A DNA stretch of 64,000 nucleotides from the NCBI RefSeq assembly GCF_013391805.1, contig NZ_CP058364.1:3415501-3479500 (forward strand). Direction: 5' to 3'. Every line of letters begins with the position of its first letter. The stretch's first letter is position 1. The notes below the pieces were generated by a model, which was not told the DNA's origin, ran no database searches, and worked only from the letters and a program-made list of their open reading frames with translations. Origin of the DNA: Galbibacter sp. BG1. GTDB lineage: Bacteria; Bacteroidota; Bacteroidia; Flavobacteriales; Flavobacteriaceae. Both the position numbers and the translations under genes were made by a program. Below are positions 1-7,847 of this stretch, in pieces.

Positions 1-715
1 AATTTGGTGCTATATAATAGATCCTATCTATTATAGGGAGCATGAATATGACAATAATTATTAAAATTCCTAAAATTTTAGATTTCAAGGAGTAATTCTT
101 TCCTTCAATTTTGTTTTCAGTATTTGTTTTTTCATCATCTGATATCAAAATTGCGTTTGCTATAAGTTCTTGAGCGTTATTTATTTCTTTCGTTGTTATT
201 ACACCCATAAAGTGATTAAGAAAATTTTTATATTGACTAATATTCTTAGTCCTATAGCGTAATATACTATCCGCATCGATATGATTATTTGAAATTTGAT
301 ACCTGAATGGATAATTAATTTTTCTTGAAACTATGAATAAAATGAAGCTACTACCAATGGCAATGAATAAATTAGGATAAGTTCCCAAATGAATCGGTAA
401 TTCAATACTAAAAAAAATAAATATCAATAGTTTATAAATCGATCCTGCGAATAAAACAAGTATACCATATTTCCACCAATAGGTACAAGTAATGTACCAA
501 AGAGCATATAATAGTATATGAGAGAGAAAAATTGAAAGATGATAAGCTGATCCCTGAGCAGAACTATGCTCTGTAAATTTCATTACGAATAAACCTGTGT
601 TCCAAGTTGGAGATTCAGGTACATACACATGAAAGAAGCTAAAAAAAGAGGCAAATAAAATAGTAGCAATTATGATGCTTTCTCGAAAATTGATACGATA
701 ATGGGACAAAAGCAA
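1..715 (-). CDS. Multi-pass membrane protein, 3' end beyond the window
   Basis: An open frame runs leftward off the window edge. The stop upstream (TAG at 758-760) is followed by no ATG until 583, yet the translation before that ATG already looks like protein. It includes a hydrophobic helix and the motif VPESPTWNT, so a TTG start at 715 is more likely (ATG 583 and GTG 628 are alternatives). Several hydrophobic segments alternate with short polar loops, followed by a charged region and a further helix near the edge. The part around PESPTWNT and a later YWWKYGILVL stretch aligns by eye with the protein at 1713-2246 (PESKVWDT, HWWYHVILIP), so the two appear to be paralogs flanking tsaE. I do not recognise the family and assign no function. 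Confidence 0.6.
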   Translation of the reverse strand, partial: MLLSHYRINFRESIIIATILFASFFSFFHVYVPESPTWNTGLFVMKFTEHSSAQGSAYHLSIFLSHILLYALWYITCTYWWKYGILVLFAGSIYKLLIFIFFSIELPIHLGTYPNLFIAIGSSFILFIVSRKINYPFRYQISNNHIDADSILRYRTKNISQYKNFLNHFMGVITTKEINNAQELIANAILISDDEKTNTENKIEGKNYSLKSKILGILIIIVIFMLPIIDRIYYIAPN

Positions 716-858
716 TATAAAAAGTTTTTGATTAAAGTATAAATTTATAAAGTTTATCTAATCCATATCCAATTTCAAACGTTTTAATTTTAAATAAAAT
801 TTGTTTTATTAAATAAGCTATTAATTTTTTTGAACTTAATTTTACAAAAAATCAGCAT

Positions 859-1263
859 ATGGTCTTAAAGTATAAAATTAATGAAATTACCAAGATAGCT
901 AAGGAGCTACTTCAATATAGCCCTTATAAAATTATTCTATTCAATGGAGAAATGGGCGTTGGTAAAACTACCCTTATAAAAGAATTAATTTCTCAGTTAG
1001 GGAGTAAAGATCGGGTTTCTAGTCCGACTTTCTCTTTGGTGAATGAATATAAAATTAAAGACGGAATAGCATACCATTTTGACTTCTATCGAATAAACGA
1101 TATTGAAGAAGTTTACCAAATAGGTGTAGACGATTATCTATACAGTAATCAGTGGTGCTTTGTGGAATGGCCTGAAAAAGTGCAAGAAATACTACCGAAA
1201 AACGCTACCGTTGTCGATATAAAAAAACATTTAAACGATGAAAGAACAATAAGCGTTCAATAA
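859..1263 (+). CDS. tsaE: tRNA threonylcarbamoyladenosine biosynthesis ATPase TsaE
   Basis: TsaE is the P-loop ATPase that works with TsaB and TsaD to put threonylcarbamoyl on A37 of ANN-decoding tRNAs in the cytoplasm. The 134-residue length fits the family. A Walker A motif, GEMGVGKTT, lies at about residues 30-38. It is followed by the family's switch-like SPTFSLVNEY segment, HFDFYR and the C-terminal FVEWPEK motif. The ATG at 859 gives the expected short N-terminus before the P-loop. Its position just upstream of ald is a familiar flavobacterial order, although here a small lipoprotein and a membrane protein are interposed. Confidence 0.95.
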   Translation: MVLKYKINEITKIAKELLQYSPYKIILFNGEMGVGKTTLIKELISQLGSKDRVSSPTFSLVNEYKIKDGIAYHFDFYRINDIEEVYQIGVDDYLYSNQWCFVEWPEKVQEILPKNATVVDIKKHLNDERTISVQ

Positions 1264-1365
1264 AACGTTATATTTATAAACAATATAACGATAGAGAACT
1301 TTCTGTATATTAAAAACTTACGAATATACAACAAAGGTTTTTTATCTCCGCACCTTATTTTTTGG

Positions 1366-1373
1366 TACGTTTG
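1366..1373 (+). promoter_or_regulatory. Candidate Bacteroidetes -7 element for the small lipoprotein
   Basis: TACGTTTG matches the TAnnTTTG consensus of the Bacteroidetes housekeeping sigma factor and lies 32 bases before the ATG at 1405. No clean TTG is seen 19-21 bases upstream, so the -33 element is weak. Confidence 0.4.
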
Positions 1374-1404
1374 TTACAACAAAAAACCAAAAAATCATAC
1401 TATT

Positions 1405-1581
1405 ATGTCATTCAAAAAAATTATTTTCTCCGTATTCGCAATCGCTTTATTAGCTGTTTCTTTAGTTTCCTGTTCTCCAAGTAGTGTAGCAGATGAAGAT
1501 TCTTTATATGATTTAAATCAACAAGGAGTAACCGTAGAACAAATACAAAAACACAGGGAAGATGGTGGTAAACTTCATTAA
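1405..1581 (+). CDS. Small putative lipoprotein, 58 residues
   Basis: This short frame starts at ATG 1405 and ends at TAA 1579-1581. It encodes a lysine-bearing N-terminus, a hydrophobic core and a lipobox-like LVSC at residues 20-23, followed by a polar tail of 35 residues. That is the layout of a lipoprotein signal peptide with a very short mature part, presumably anchored in the inner or outer membrane. It has its own candidate promoter at 1366. The family is not recognised. The clean lipobox and good start context make it more likely real than a chance frame, but small size limits certainty. Confidence 0.65.
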   Translation: MSFKKIIFSVFAIALLAVSLVSCSPSSVADEDSLYDLNQQGVTVEQIQKHREDGGKLH

Positions 1582-1712
1582 TTCTAAATGATTATTTAAT
1601 TTTGAACTTACAAATCAATTAAATAGTTGCAGATTGATAGAATTTATTTAATTTTAGAGGTTTGAATTTAAACTTATATCTCTTAGATTTAATTCTATCT
1701 TATCTTAGAATA

Positions 1713-2246
1713 ATGAAAAACCTAGATTCTTATCCAACCCGAAGCAGATTTTTAAAACATAGAATTTTAAGTATAGGTTCGATAGTTGCTCTTTTGATAG
1801 CTATCTCCCCATATCTGTATTACTTATATGAAAGTTTTCCAGAAAGTAAAGTTTGGGACACTATGTTATTTAAGTTCGAAGCTCAAAAATATGGATCTCT
1901 ATATTTATATGCTTGGTTTTTTCTGGGAAAATTTGTTCCTTTAATGCTTTTGACTCTCTGGTTTTTTACCTGTAAGCATTGGTGGTATCATGTCATTTTG
2001 ATACCAATAAGCATGTATTTTTTCCAGTTATTAAGTGTTATAAATGATGATGTTCAATATCTAGATGAATTTGAAATCTATTACATAATACCTATTATGA
2101 TGGTGGTTATACCTATAGTCTACTTCATAAGGATTAAATTAATAGATAAGTATATTCACGGCATAGACTTAGATAAAATTGATGCCGAATTAAAGGAGTA
2201 TGAAGAAAAAGAAAAGGTACAGCAAAAGAAAAACAAATTCTTTTAG
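1713..2246 (+). CDS. Multi-pass membrane protein related to the gene at 1-715
   Basis: The product has about 177 residues, four or more hydrophobic segments and a strongly charged C-terminal tail rich in E and K (about 30 residues), which is probably cytoplasmic. The frame is open back to a TTG at 1662. The ATG at 1713 is preferred because it gives a normal N-terminus (MKNLDSYPTRS) ahead of the first helix. The segment FPESKVWDT and the following helix with HWWYHVIL resemble the truncated protein at the left edge, indicating a paralogous pair. A TAATTTTG at 1597-1604 could be its promoter. The function is unknown. Confidence 0.75.
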   Translation: MKNLDSYPTRSRFLKHRILSIGSIVALLIAISPYLYYLYESFPESKVWDTMLFKFEAQKYGSLYLYAWFFLGKFVPLMLLTLWFFTCKHWWYHVILIPISMYFFQLLSVINDDVQYLDEFEIYYIIPIMMVVIPIVYFIRIKLIDKYIHGIDLDKIDAELKEYEEKEKVQQKKNKFF

Positions 2247-2262
2247 ACTTAAATAGTTTAGC

Positions 2263-2270
2263 TATCTTTG
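2263..2270 (+). promoter_or_regulatory. Candidate -7 promoter element of ald
   Basis: TATCTTTG matches TAnnTTTG and lies 18 bases before the ald start at 2289. A T-rich TTTT occurs around 2241-2244, near the expected -33 position. The resulting leader would be only about 12 bases. Confidence 0.45.
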
Positions 2271-2288
2271 AACTTTTAAGGAACTAAA

Positions 2289-3488
2289 ATGAATTACCCT
2301 AACACACCTTTTACAAAACAAGAGCTTATTCCCCAAGAGGAAACGCTTGAATTGCTAAAACAAAAAGGGGAATTATTTATAGGGATCCCTAAAGAAGTTT
2401 CGTATCAAGAAAATAGGGTTTGTTTAACCCCAGACGCCGTGAATGCCCTTACAGCGCATGGCCATAGGGTAATAATTGAATCGAAAGCGGGTATTGATGC
2501 CAATTATACGGATAATGAGTATAGCGAAGCTGGTGCTGAAATTACTTCTGATACCAAAAAAGTGTTTTCTTGTCCGATTATTTTAAAAGTAGAGCCGCCT
2601 TCTTTTAAAGAATTGGAACTTATAAATCCGCAAACTATACTTATTTCTGCCCTTCAGATAAAGACGTGCAGCAAAAAGTACTTCGAAACCCTTGCCAGCA
2701 AACGTATTACCGCGTTAGCCTTCGAGTTTATTAAAGACGATGATGGAAATTACCCAGCCGTTCGTGCTTTGAGTGAAATTGCTGGAACCGCCTCTGTACT
2801 CATCGCCGCTGAACTTATGACCAACGCAAATAGCGGAAATGGTCTCATGTTCGGTAACATCACCGGGGTGCCACCTGTGGATGTTGTTATTATAGGTGCT
2901 GGAACCGTTGGCGAATTTGCCGCAAGAGCTGCTATAGGTTTGGGAGCAAGCGTAAAAATTTTCGATAATTCTATTACCAGACTTAGGGGTATACAGAATA
3001 ATCTCGGTAGAATGCTCTACACCTCTACCCTGCAACCAAAAAACTTATTAAAAGCACTTAAACGCTGCGATGTTCTCATCGGTGCGGTTCGTGGAATAAA
3101 CAGGGCTCCAGTTGTGGTTACGGAAACTATGGTGGAGAATATGAAAAAAGGCGCAGTAATTATCGATGTGAGCATCGACATGGGCGGATGTATTGAAACG
3201 AGTGAAGTGACTACCCACGATAAGCCAACTTTTACCAAACACGGTGTTATTCATTACTCTGTTCCAAATATCCCTGCTCGCTACGCACGAACAGCCTCTG
3301 TTTCCTTAAGCAATATTTTTACGCCCTATCTTTTAAAAATTGGAGAGGACGGCGGACTGGAACAGTCTTTGCGCTTTGATAAAGGCCTGCGAAACGGACT
3401 CTATTTCTACCACGGCATCTTAACAAACAAAGCAATTGCAGAGTGGTTCGACCTTTCTTACCGCGATATAAATCTATTGATATTTTAA
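2289..3488 (+). CDS. ald: Alanine dehydrogenase
   Basis: Ald interconverts L-alanine and pyruvate with NAD. The protein has 399 residues, slightly longer than the usual ~370 because of an extra N-terminal stretch before GELFIGIPKE. The N-terminal catalytic half carries the GIPKE...ENRVCLTPDAV signature of the alanine dehydrogenase/PNT family. The NAD-binding fold has VVIIGAGTVGEFAA near residue 200 and later IDVSIDMGGCIETS. The ATG at 2289 follows a plausible promoter. The next gene follows after 6 bases, so the two are probably cotranscribed. The position downstream of tsaE is typical of flavobacteria. Confidence 0.93.
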   Translation: MNYPNTPFTKQELIPQEETLELLKQKGELFIGIPKEVSYQENRVCLTPDAVNALTAHGHRVIIESKAGIDANYTDNEYSEAGAEITSDTKKVFSCPIILKVEPPSFKELELINPQTILISALQIKTCSKKYFETLASKRITALAFEFIKDDDGNYPAVRALSEIAGTASVLIAAELMTNANSGNGLMFGNITGVPPVDVVIIGAGTVGEFAARAAIGLGASVKIFDNSITRLRGIQNNLGRMLYTSTLQPKNLLKALKRCDVLIGAVRGINRAPVVVTETMVENMKKGAVIIDVSIDMGGCIETSEVTTHDKPTFTKHGVIHYSVPNIPARYARTASVSLSNIFTPYLLKIGEDGGLEQSLRFDKGLRNGLYFYHGILTNKAIAEWFDLSYRDINLLIF

Positions 3489-3494
3489 TTTTAT

Positions 3495-3887
3495 ATGTCT
3501 TTACTAAAACGTGTTGGTTTTTATTTAGTTGGTGTTTCTATTGGTTTAATTTTTCTCGCTTACTTTTTTAGGGAAAAAAGAGCAGAATTCTGCTATCTAC
3601 CCAACTGTAGAACGCTAAAATCAATTCGTACACAGGAAAAAATTGAGTTTTCCCCTTACATTCAACAGCTTTTGGACAATAAAACAATTTCCAAGGAGCA
3701 AATAGATTCCATTCTAACTTATGGGGAAGTCAATTTTTCTAAAAGCAATGTTGACCGAACCCAAGATCTTTCCGAAGAAAAATGTAGTACCTACTTTATC
3801 AACGGTGAAATAAATAAGGAACCTACAGAACTTGTGGTAAAGAATTGCAGGTTTAAAGCTGAAATTCTAGAAATAAATAAAAATTAG
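3495..3887 (+). CDS. Membrane-anchored DUF4258-like protein
   Basis: This protein of 130 residues has one N-terminal hydrophobic segment (about residues 8-24, VGFYLVGVSIGLIFLAYFF), followed by a soluble part with paired cysteines (FCYLPNC). The GEVNFSKSN motif is what I associate with DUF4258 proteins found next to ald in flavobacteria. It begins 6 bases after the ald stop, so the two probably form an operon. The soluble domain should face the periplasm or cytoplasm behind a single anchor, and topology is unclear. No function can be assigned. The DUF name is from memory and is moderately certain. Confidence 0.8.
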   Translation: MSLLKRVGFYLVGVSIGLIFLAYFFREKRAEFCYLPNCRTLKSIRTQEKIEFSPYIQQLLDNKTISKEQIDSILTYGEVNFSKSNVDRTQDLSEEKCSTYFINGEINKEPTELVVKNCRFKAEILEINKN

Positions 3888-3921
3888 CTTCTCCAATAAC
3901 GAGCTTTCTCATGCCAATTAT

Positions 3922-5262
3922 TTATTCATTCGGAATTATGGCATCTATAATATGTACTACTCCATTGGTCGCTTGAACATCTTTTATAACTACCCTTGCA
4001 TTTCCATTTATAATTAGATCGCCATTGGTGTCCTCTGTAATAGTAAGTGTATTTCCAGTTCCAGATTCAACCGTTCCGGTCGCTAAAAGCTCTGCGGCAC
4101 TTAAATCGCCATTCGTAACATGATTGGCAATAAGTCTAAATAATGCCACGCCAGTCGGTAAATCACCGTAAGCGGTAAATGCTGTATTATTCGGTGCAAA
4201 AACTGTAAACGGACCGTCTTCTTCCAAACCGCTATCAAAACCTGTGCTTTCCAATGTAGACTGTAAGGTCGAAAGATCGTCTCTTTCTATAATAATTTCC
4301 AATACAGATTGAGTAGCCTGATCTTCTGTGGTGGTAACTTCTAAAACTTCACTCATCTCTGAAATATTATCTGAAGCATCCACGGCCTGAACTGTATATT
4401 CATAGGTCGTAGTGGCATCTAAACCTGTAATATCGAAAGTTAAATTAGAAGTCGTCCCTATACTTATATTGTTTTGAAAGATCTCATAATTGGCAACTTC
4501 TTCATTGTCTGTGGAAGCAGACCAACTTAATGTAAAACTACTAGAAGTTATTTCGGAAGCCTGAAGATTTCCTGGAGCACTTGGTGCTTCGGTGTCTTCA
4601 CCAGAATCAGTTGTTACCTCTATGGTATTACTTTGTTCTGAAGTATTTCCAGCCAAATCTTCAGCTATTACATAAAATTGATAAGTGATACCAGCTTCAA
4701 GTCCTTCAATAGCTATAGAAAGTTCCCCTTCAGTTTTACCAATACTTACGTTATTTTGAAAAACTTCATAATTAACAACCTCTTCGTTATCCGTTGAAGC
4801 GGTCCAGGAAAGGTCTACGGATGTATCAGTAATATTTGAACTCACTAAATTGGTGGGTTGGGAAGGTTTTTCGGTATCTTCTTCTTTGGCGGTGGAAACG
4901 GTTAATATTTCACTCATGGAGGAAGTATTTCCCTCGCCATCTATAGCCGTTACGGAAAACTCATATTCTGTATCCGCCGTTAAGTTTGCTACTTCAAGGC
5001 TTGTAGATGTTCCAGAAAGACCGATGGAAACACCATCTTGAAAAACTTCATATTTGGTTACTTTAATGTTATCTGTAGCCTCATCCCATGATAATAACAA
5101 ACTCTCGGGCTTAATATTACTGGCATTTAAACCGGTTACCCTTGTGGGGGCTTCGTCATCACTTAAAAGTTGATCTAAAGCTTCTCTATCATCATCACAA
5201 GAAAATAATACAAAAAGAAATACTAGACTCAAAGAGCCCAGTTTGGCAGCTACATTTTTCAT
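3922..5262 (-). CDS. Lipoprotein with three fibronectin type III domains and a C-terminal fasciclin domain
   Basis: The product has 446 residues. The N-terminus has a signal with a lipobox ending at FSC (about residue 22) followed by DDDRE, the acidic pattern seen in surface-exposed Bacteroidota lipoproteins. Three fibronectin III modules follow at about residues 38-125, 130-220 and 226-312, each with an SW...A(S)TDN core. A fasciclin (FAS1) domain covers about 317-446, with TVFAPNNTAF and GVVHIIDAII motifs. The second and third FN3 units share near-identical segments (STDNEEV-NYE-FQNN-SIG), which suggests tandem duplication. The likely role is cell-surface adhesion or matrix interaction. It is convergent with the DUF4258 gene, and no clear terminator is seen between them. 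Confidence 0.88.
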   Translation of the reverse strand: MKNVAAKLGSLSLVFLFVLFSCDDDREALDQLLSDDEAPTRVTGLNASNIKPESLLLSWDEATDNIKVTKYEVFQDGVSIGLSGTSTSLEVANLTADTEYEFSVTAIDGEGNTSSMSEILTVSTAKEEDTEKPSQPTNLVSSNITDTSVDLSWTASTDNEEVVNYEVFQNNVSIGKTEGELSIAIEGLEAGITYQFYVIAEDLAGNTSEQSNTIEVTTDSGEDTEAPSAPGNLQASEITSSSFTLSWSASTDNEEVANYEIFQNNISIGTTSNLTFDITGLDATTTYEYTVQAVDASDNISEMSEVLEVTTTEDQATQSVLEIIIERDDLSTLQSTLESTGFDSGLEEDGPFTVFAPNNTAFTAYGDLPTGVALFRLIANHVTNGDLSAAELLATGTVESGTGNTLTITEDTNGDLIINGNARVVIKDVQATNGVVHIIDAIIPNE

Positions 5263-5408
5263 TAATTACGTTTTTAAAGGTGTTTTTTAGAAAGTAATAT
5301 ACATCTCCAAAATAAATACGTGCAATACACCTAGAGCAGATGTTAACATCAAGAATTTTAACATTTTAGCCCATCGTAACGGCTGTAAGTTTCCAATACT
5401 ATACAACC

Positions 5409-5585
5409 TCAACGCCTACGGTTTCTGTTTTTTCTATTCCGCCAAACAAAATAGAAAATAATAAGTAATATGGGTATTAAGATGTAAATAATAACTTCCG
5501 ACCAAGATTGTAAATCCAATGGCTCATTATTTCCTGGTTTCGGAATTTCAGCAGGAGATTGCAACATTGTCAGTGAAAAATACAT
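5409..5585 (-). CDS. Small single-pass membrane protein, 58 residues
   Basis: The reverse frame runs from ATG 5585 to TGA 5411-5409. It encodes a short polar N-terminus with SPAEIPKPGNN and PLDLQSW, one long hydrophobic helix (VIIYILIPILLIIFYFVW) and a basic tail ending in RNRRR. An alternative start is the internal ATG at 5567, giving a protein that begins MLQSPAEIPKPG. Similar tiny flavobacterial proteins are often labelled adenylosuccinate synthetase by error propagation. This one has no room for any enzyme domain. The charge pattern predicts the C-terminus on the cytoplasmic side. The function is unknown. Confidence 0.65.
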   Translation of the reverse strand: MYFSLTMLQSPAEIPKPGNNEPLDLQSWSEVIIYILIPILLIIFYFVWRNRKNRNRRR

Positions 5586-5721
5586 AATAAAAGAATTTAA
5601 AATCTTCTTTAAGATACAAGTTTAAACAACATCATTTTTGCATTTTAGACCAATTTAACTTTGCATAATCGATTTATAACCAGTATTTAAAAGAATTTCT
5701 GTATTTTGTTTTTCCAAACTT

Positions 5722-6468
5722 ATGCCTATGCTATCTATTTTTACTAAGAAAAAAAGACTGGTAGATTTATTCGATAATTTTGTAGATATTCATTGTCATA
5801 TAATACCTTCCATAGACGACGGTGCTAAAAATCTGGAAGCCTCTTTTTTTTTGATCAAGAAAGCACAGACCCTCGGAATTAATGGTTTTATTGCAACGCC
5901 GCACGTTATGGCAGACCTCTACCCTAATACTCCTCAAACGATAGGTACTAGTTATGATTTGCTGAAAAATCATTTATCTGAAAAGGAAGTTAAACTTAAT
6001 AAATTCAACGTGGCAGCTGAATATATGCTGGATACAGGATTTGATGAACTTATTGATAACAAAAATCTGCTTTTTTTACATGATCGGTATATTTTATTCG
6101 AACTTCCATTTTTACAGGTTCCCATGAATGTAGAACGCGTTGTGGAAAGACTGGTAACCAACGGTTATATTCCGGTTTTGGCACATCCCGAACGTTACAG
6201 GTATTTTCATAACCAACCACATGTGCTTAAGGTTTTAATAAGTTTAGGATGTAAACTTCAGGTCAATGCATTGTCCTTGAGTATTTATTACGGTAAAAGC
6301 ATTCATAAAATGGCGTTGGACTTGGTTGAGGAGGGTTTTATTGATTTTTTAGGTACAGACATGCATCACCAACAACACCTATGCAACCTTTCTGAAATAA
6401 TTTTGAAAAAAAGCTATGAAAGCAAAGTGCAGGAAATTGTAGAAAATACCAACAATACATTTGGATAA
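5722..6468 (+). CDS. CpsB/YwqE-type tyrosine-protein phosphatase (PHP family)
   Basis: This is a metal-dependent phosphotyrosine phosphatase that removes phosphate from the tail of the Wzc autokinase and so tunes capsule assembly. The 248-residue PHP-fold protein carries the metal-binding DIHCHIIPSIDDG motif at about residues 22-34, ATPH near residue 72, AHPERY and a late GTDMHH motif. The first ATG (5722) and a second (5728) are both possible. It sits at the left edge of the capsule locus but is transcribed opposite to wzc, with one gene between them. The context with wzc and wza supports phosphatase over histidinol phosphatase, which shares the fold. Confidence 0.88.
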   Translation: MPMLSIFTKKKRLVDLFDNFVDIHCHIIPSIDDGAKNLEASFFLIKKAQTLGINGFIATPHVMADLYPNTPQTIGTSYDLLKNHLSEKEVKLNKFNVAAEYMLDTGFDELIDNKNLLFLHDRYILFELPFLQVPMNVERVVERLVTNGYIPVLAHPERYRYFHNQPHVLKVLISLGCKLQVNALSLSIYYGKSIHKMALDLVEEGFIDFLGTDMHHQQHLCNLSEIILKKSYESKVQEIVENTNNTFG

Positions 6469-6486
6469 CTATTATGATACCGGTGA

Positions 6487-6517
6487 GTATAAGCGGTCGT
6501 TTTAATGCGACTTATAC
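6487..6517. terminator. Weak hairpin between convergent genes
   Basis: GTATAAG (6487-6493) pairs with CTTATAC (6511-6517), with partial pairing inside the loop. It lies between the convergent phosphatase and agmatine deiminase genes but lacks a strong T-run, so it is only a possible terminator. Confidence 0.3.
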
Positions 6518-6527
6518 AATGCTGTGT

Positions 6528-7763
6528 TTAGTTTATTCTAGGTTCCTGTTGTGTTGAACAGTGAATTCCACCTCCATCCCAATTTAAAGCTTTGGCAGAT
6601 ATCCCAATAATTTCACGATTGGGAAAATATTTTTTAAGAATTGCAATCATATTTTCGTCCTTTCTTTTTTCGGATTCAGGAAGTCCTTTTTCCCAGTATT
6701 GGCTAACCAATACTACTTCATTAGATACCAAATAGTTAGCATAACCCATAACGGGGACATAATTTATCATGTCTTCTTTTGAAAATTGTTCTGTCAAACT
6801 AAATTGTTCCAGTAATTGCCAAATGACTGACGCAGGAAGGGTGCCGACATGTAAACTAATATCGGGGGAAGGAATTTCTACGATAGTGAAGGGCATTCCA
6901 TTAACCCGTTTGGCCTTTTGTAATTGTTTTAGATAGTTCTGAAATATTTCATAGTCATGCTCTTGAAGGGGAGACTTTAGTTTGTCTTCCTCTGAGATAG
7001 TTGTCACTAATAATGTACTGTCATTGGCAAATCTTACAAGTGCATCAATATGCCCATCCGCACCCGCTCCAAAGTAATTTTCAATTTTAAGACCATTTCT
7101 TTCAATTAATGGAATTCCTTTTAACCAAATGACTTGATCCTTTCCGTATAAATCCTTAATGGAAGTTTCAATGTCTTCAATGGGAATTTTCCCCTCGTTC
7201 TGCTCTAAAGCATAATCCAATATTGATAAAGCAGAATGATTATTAACAACTATGGCTCCACCTTCATAGTTAATCGGGGATGATTTAACCGAATAGCCAA
7301 ATCTGCTGGCCAAACTATCGTCAATGGTACCTCTTAAATTATTAGTTTCGTCACACCATAAATTAATACATTTCCAGTTCCAGTTAGCCATTACAAGGCT
7401 ATCACCATTGGTTAGGAAAATGGGGCCAGTATCACGTATAAAGTTGTTAGGTAAAGGATGGATAACCATCTTGATTTTTGACGTGTCAATACTCATTTGC
7501 ACCATTTCTTCCAATAAAGAATTTGAAAGAGAGTCTGAAGTTGTTAAGACTTTAACTGTCACTTTTTCATGAAGTGCTTTGACTATTTCTAGTCTTGTCG
7601 TAATCTGACCTTTTACGGAGTAAGGCGACCAGTAATCGTTAATATCAATCCAAACAGCCTCATGGGGTTCCCATTCGGGTGGGAATGAATATTCTTTGAC
7701 AGCTTTTTTTTGTTCTGAACAACCTGTTATAATAATTACAATAAAAAAAGTTAGTAGTCTCAT
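6528..7763 (-). CDS. Agmatine deiminase family lipoprotein (PPAD type)
   Basis: The family hydrolyses agmatine to N-carbamoylputrescine and ammonia, or in related members deiminates peptidyl-arginine. Key motifs are intact: FIRDTGP, the GADGHIDALVRF segment with the catalytic Asp/His, and the C-terminal GGGIHCSTQQEP with the nucleophilic cysteine about ten residues from the end. The frame extends to 7784, but the ATG at 7763 gives a compact lipoprotein signal (RLLTFFIVIIITGC) and is preferred, leaving about 411 residues. Export is unusual for agmatine deiminase, so the substrate is probably periplasmic or extracellular. It lies between the capsule phosphatase and wzc with no obvious link to polysaccharide synthesis. 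The choice between agmatine and arginine substrates is open. Confidence 0.85.
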   Translation of the reverse strand: MRLLTFFIVIIITGCSEQKKAVKEYSFPPEWEPHEAVWIDINDYWSPYSVKGQITTRLEIVKALHEKVTVKVLTTSDSLSNSLLEEMVQMSIDTSKIKMVIHPLPNNFIRDTGPIFLTNGDSLVMANWNWKCINLWCDETNNLRGTIDDSLASRFGYSVKSSPINYEGGAIVVNNHSALSILDYALEQNEGKIPIEDIETSIKDLYGKDQVIWLKGIPLIERNGLKIENYFGAGADGHIDALVRFANDSTLLVTTISEEDKLKSPLQEHDYEIFQNYLKQLQKAKRVNGMPFTIVEIPSPDISLHVGTLPASVIWQLLEQFSLTEQFSKEDMINYVPVMGYANYLVSNEVVLVSQYWEKGLPESEKRKDENMIAILKKYFPNREIIGISAKALNWDGGGIHCSTQQEPRIN

Positions 7764-7847
7764 AATTTGAATAATTAAACACAACTTACTTTTAAAAATT
7801 TAATCCGATTAAATTCATTAAAAAAAGATATAGCATCTTTAATAATA

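Noticed and set aside
1266-1290. Hairpin CGTTATATT/AATATAACG after tsaE
   Set aside because: The stem is AT-rich and is not followed by a T-run, so it was not called a terminator.
5409-5585. Adenylosuccinate synthetase label for the small membrane protein
   Set aside because: 58 residues with one helix cannot hold the enzyme, so the name is an inherited misannotation.
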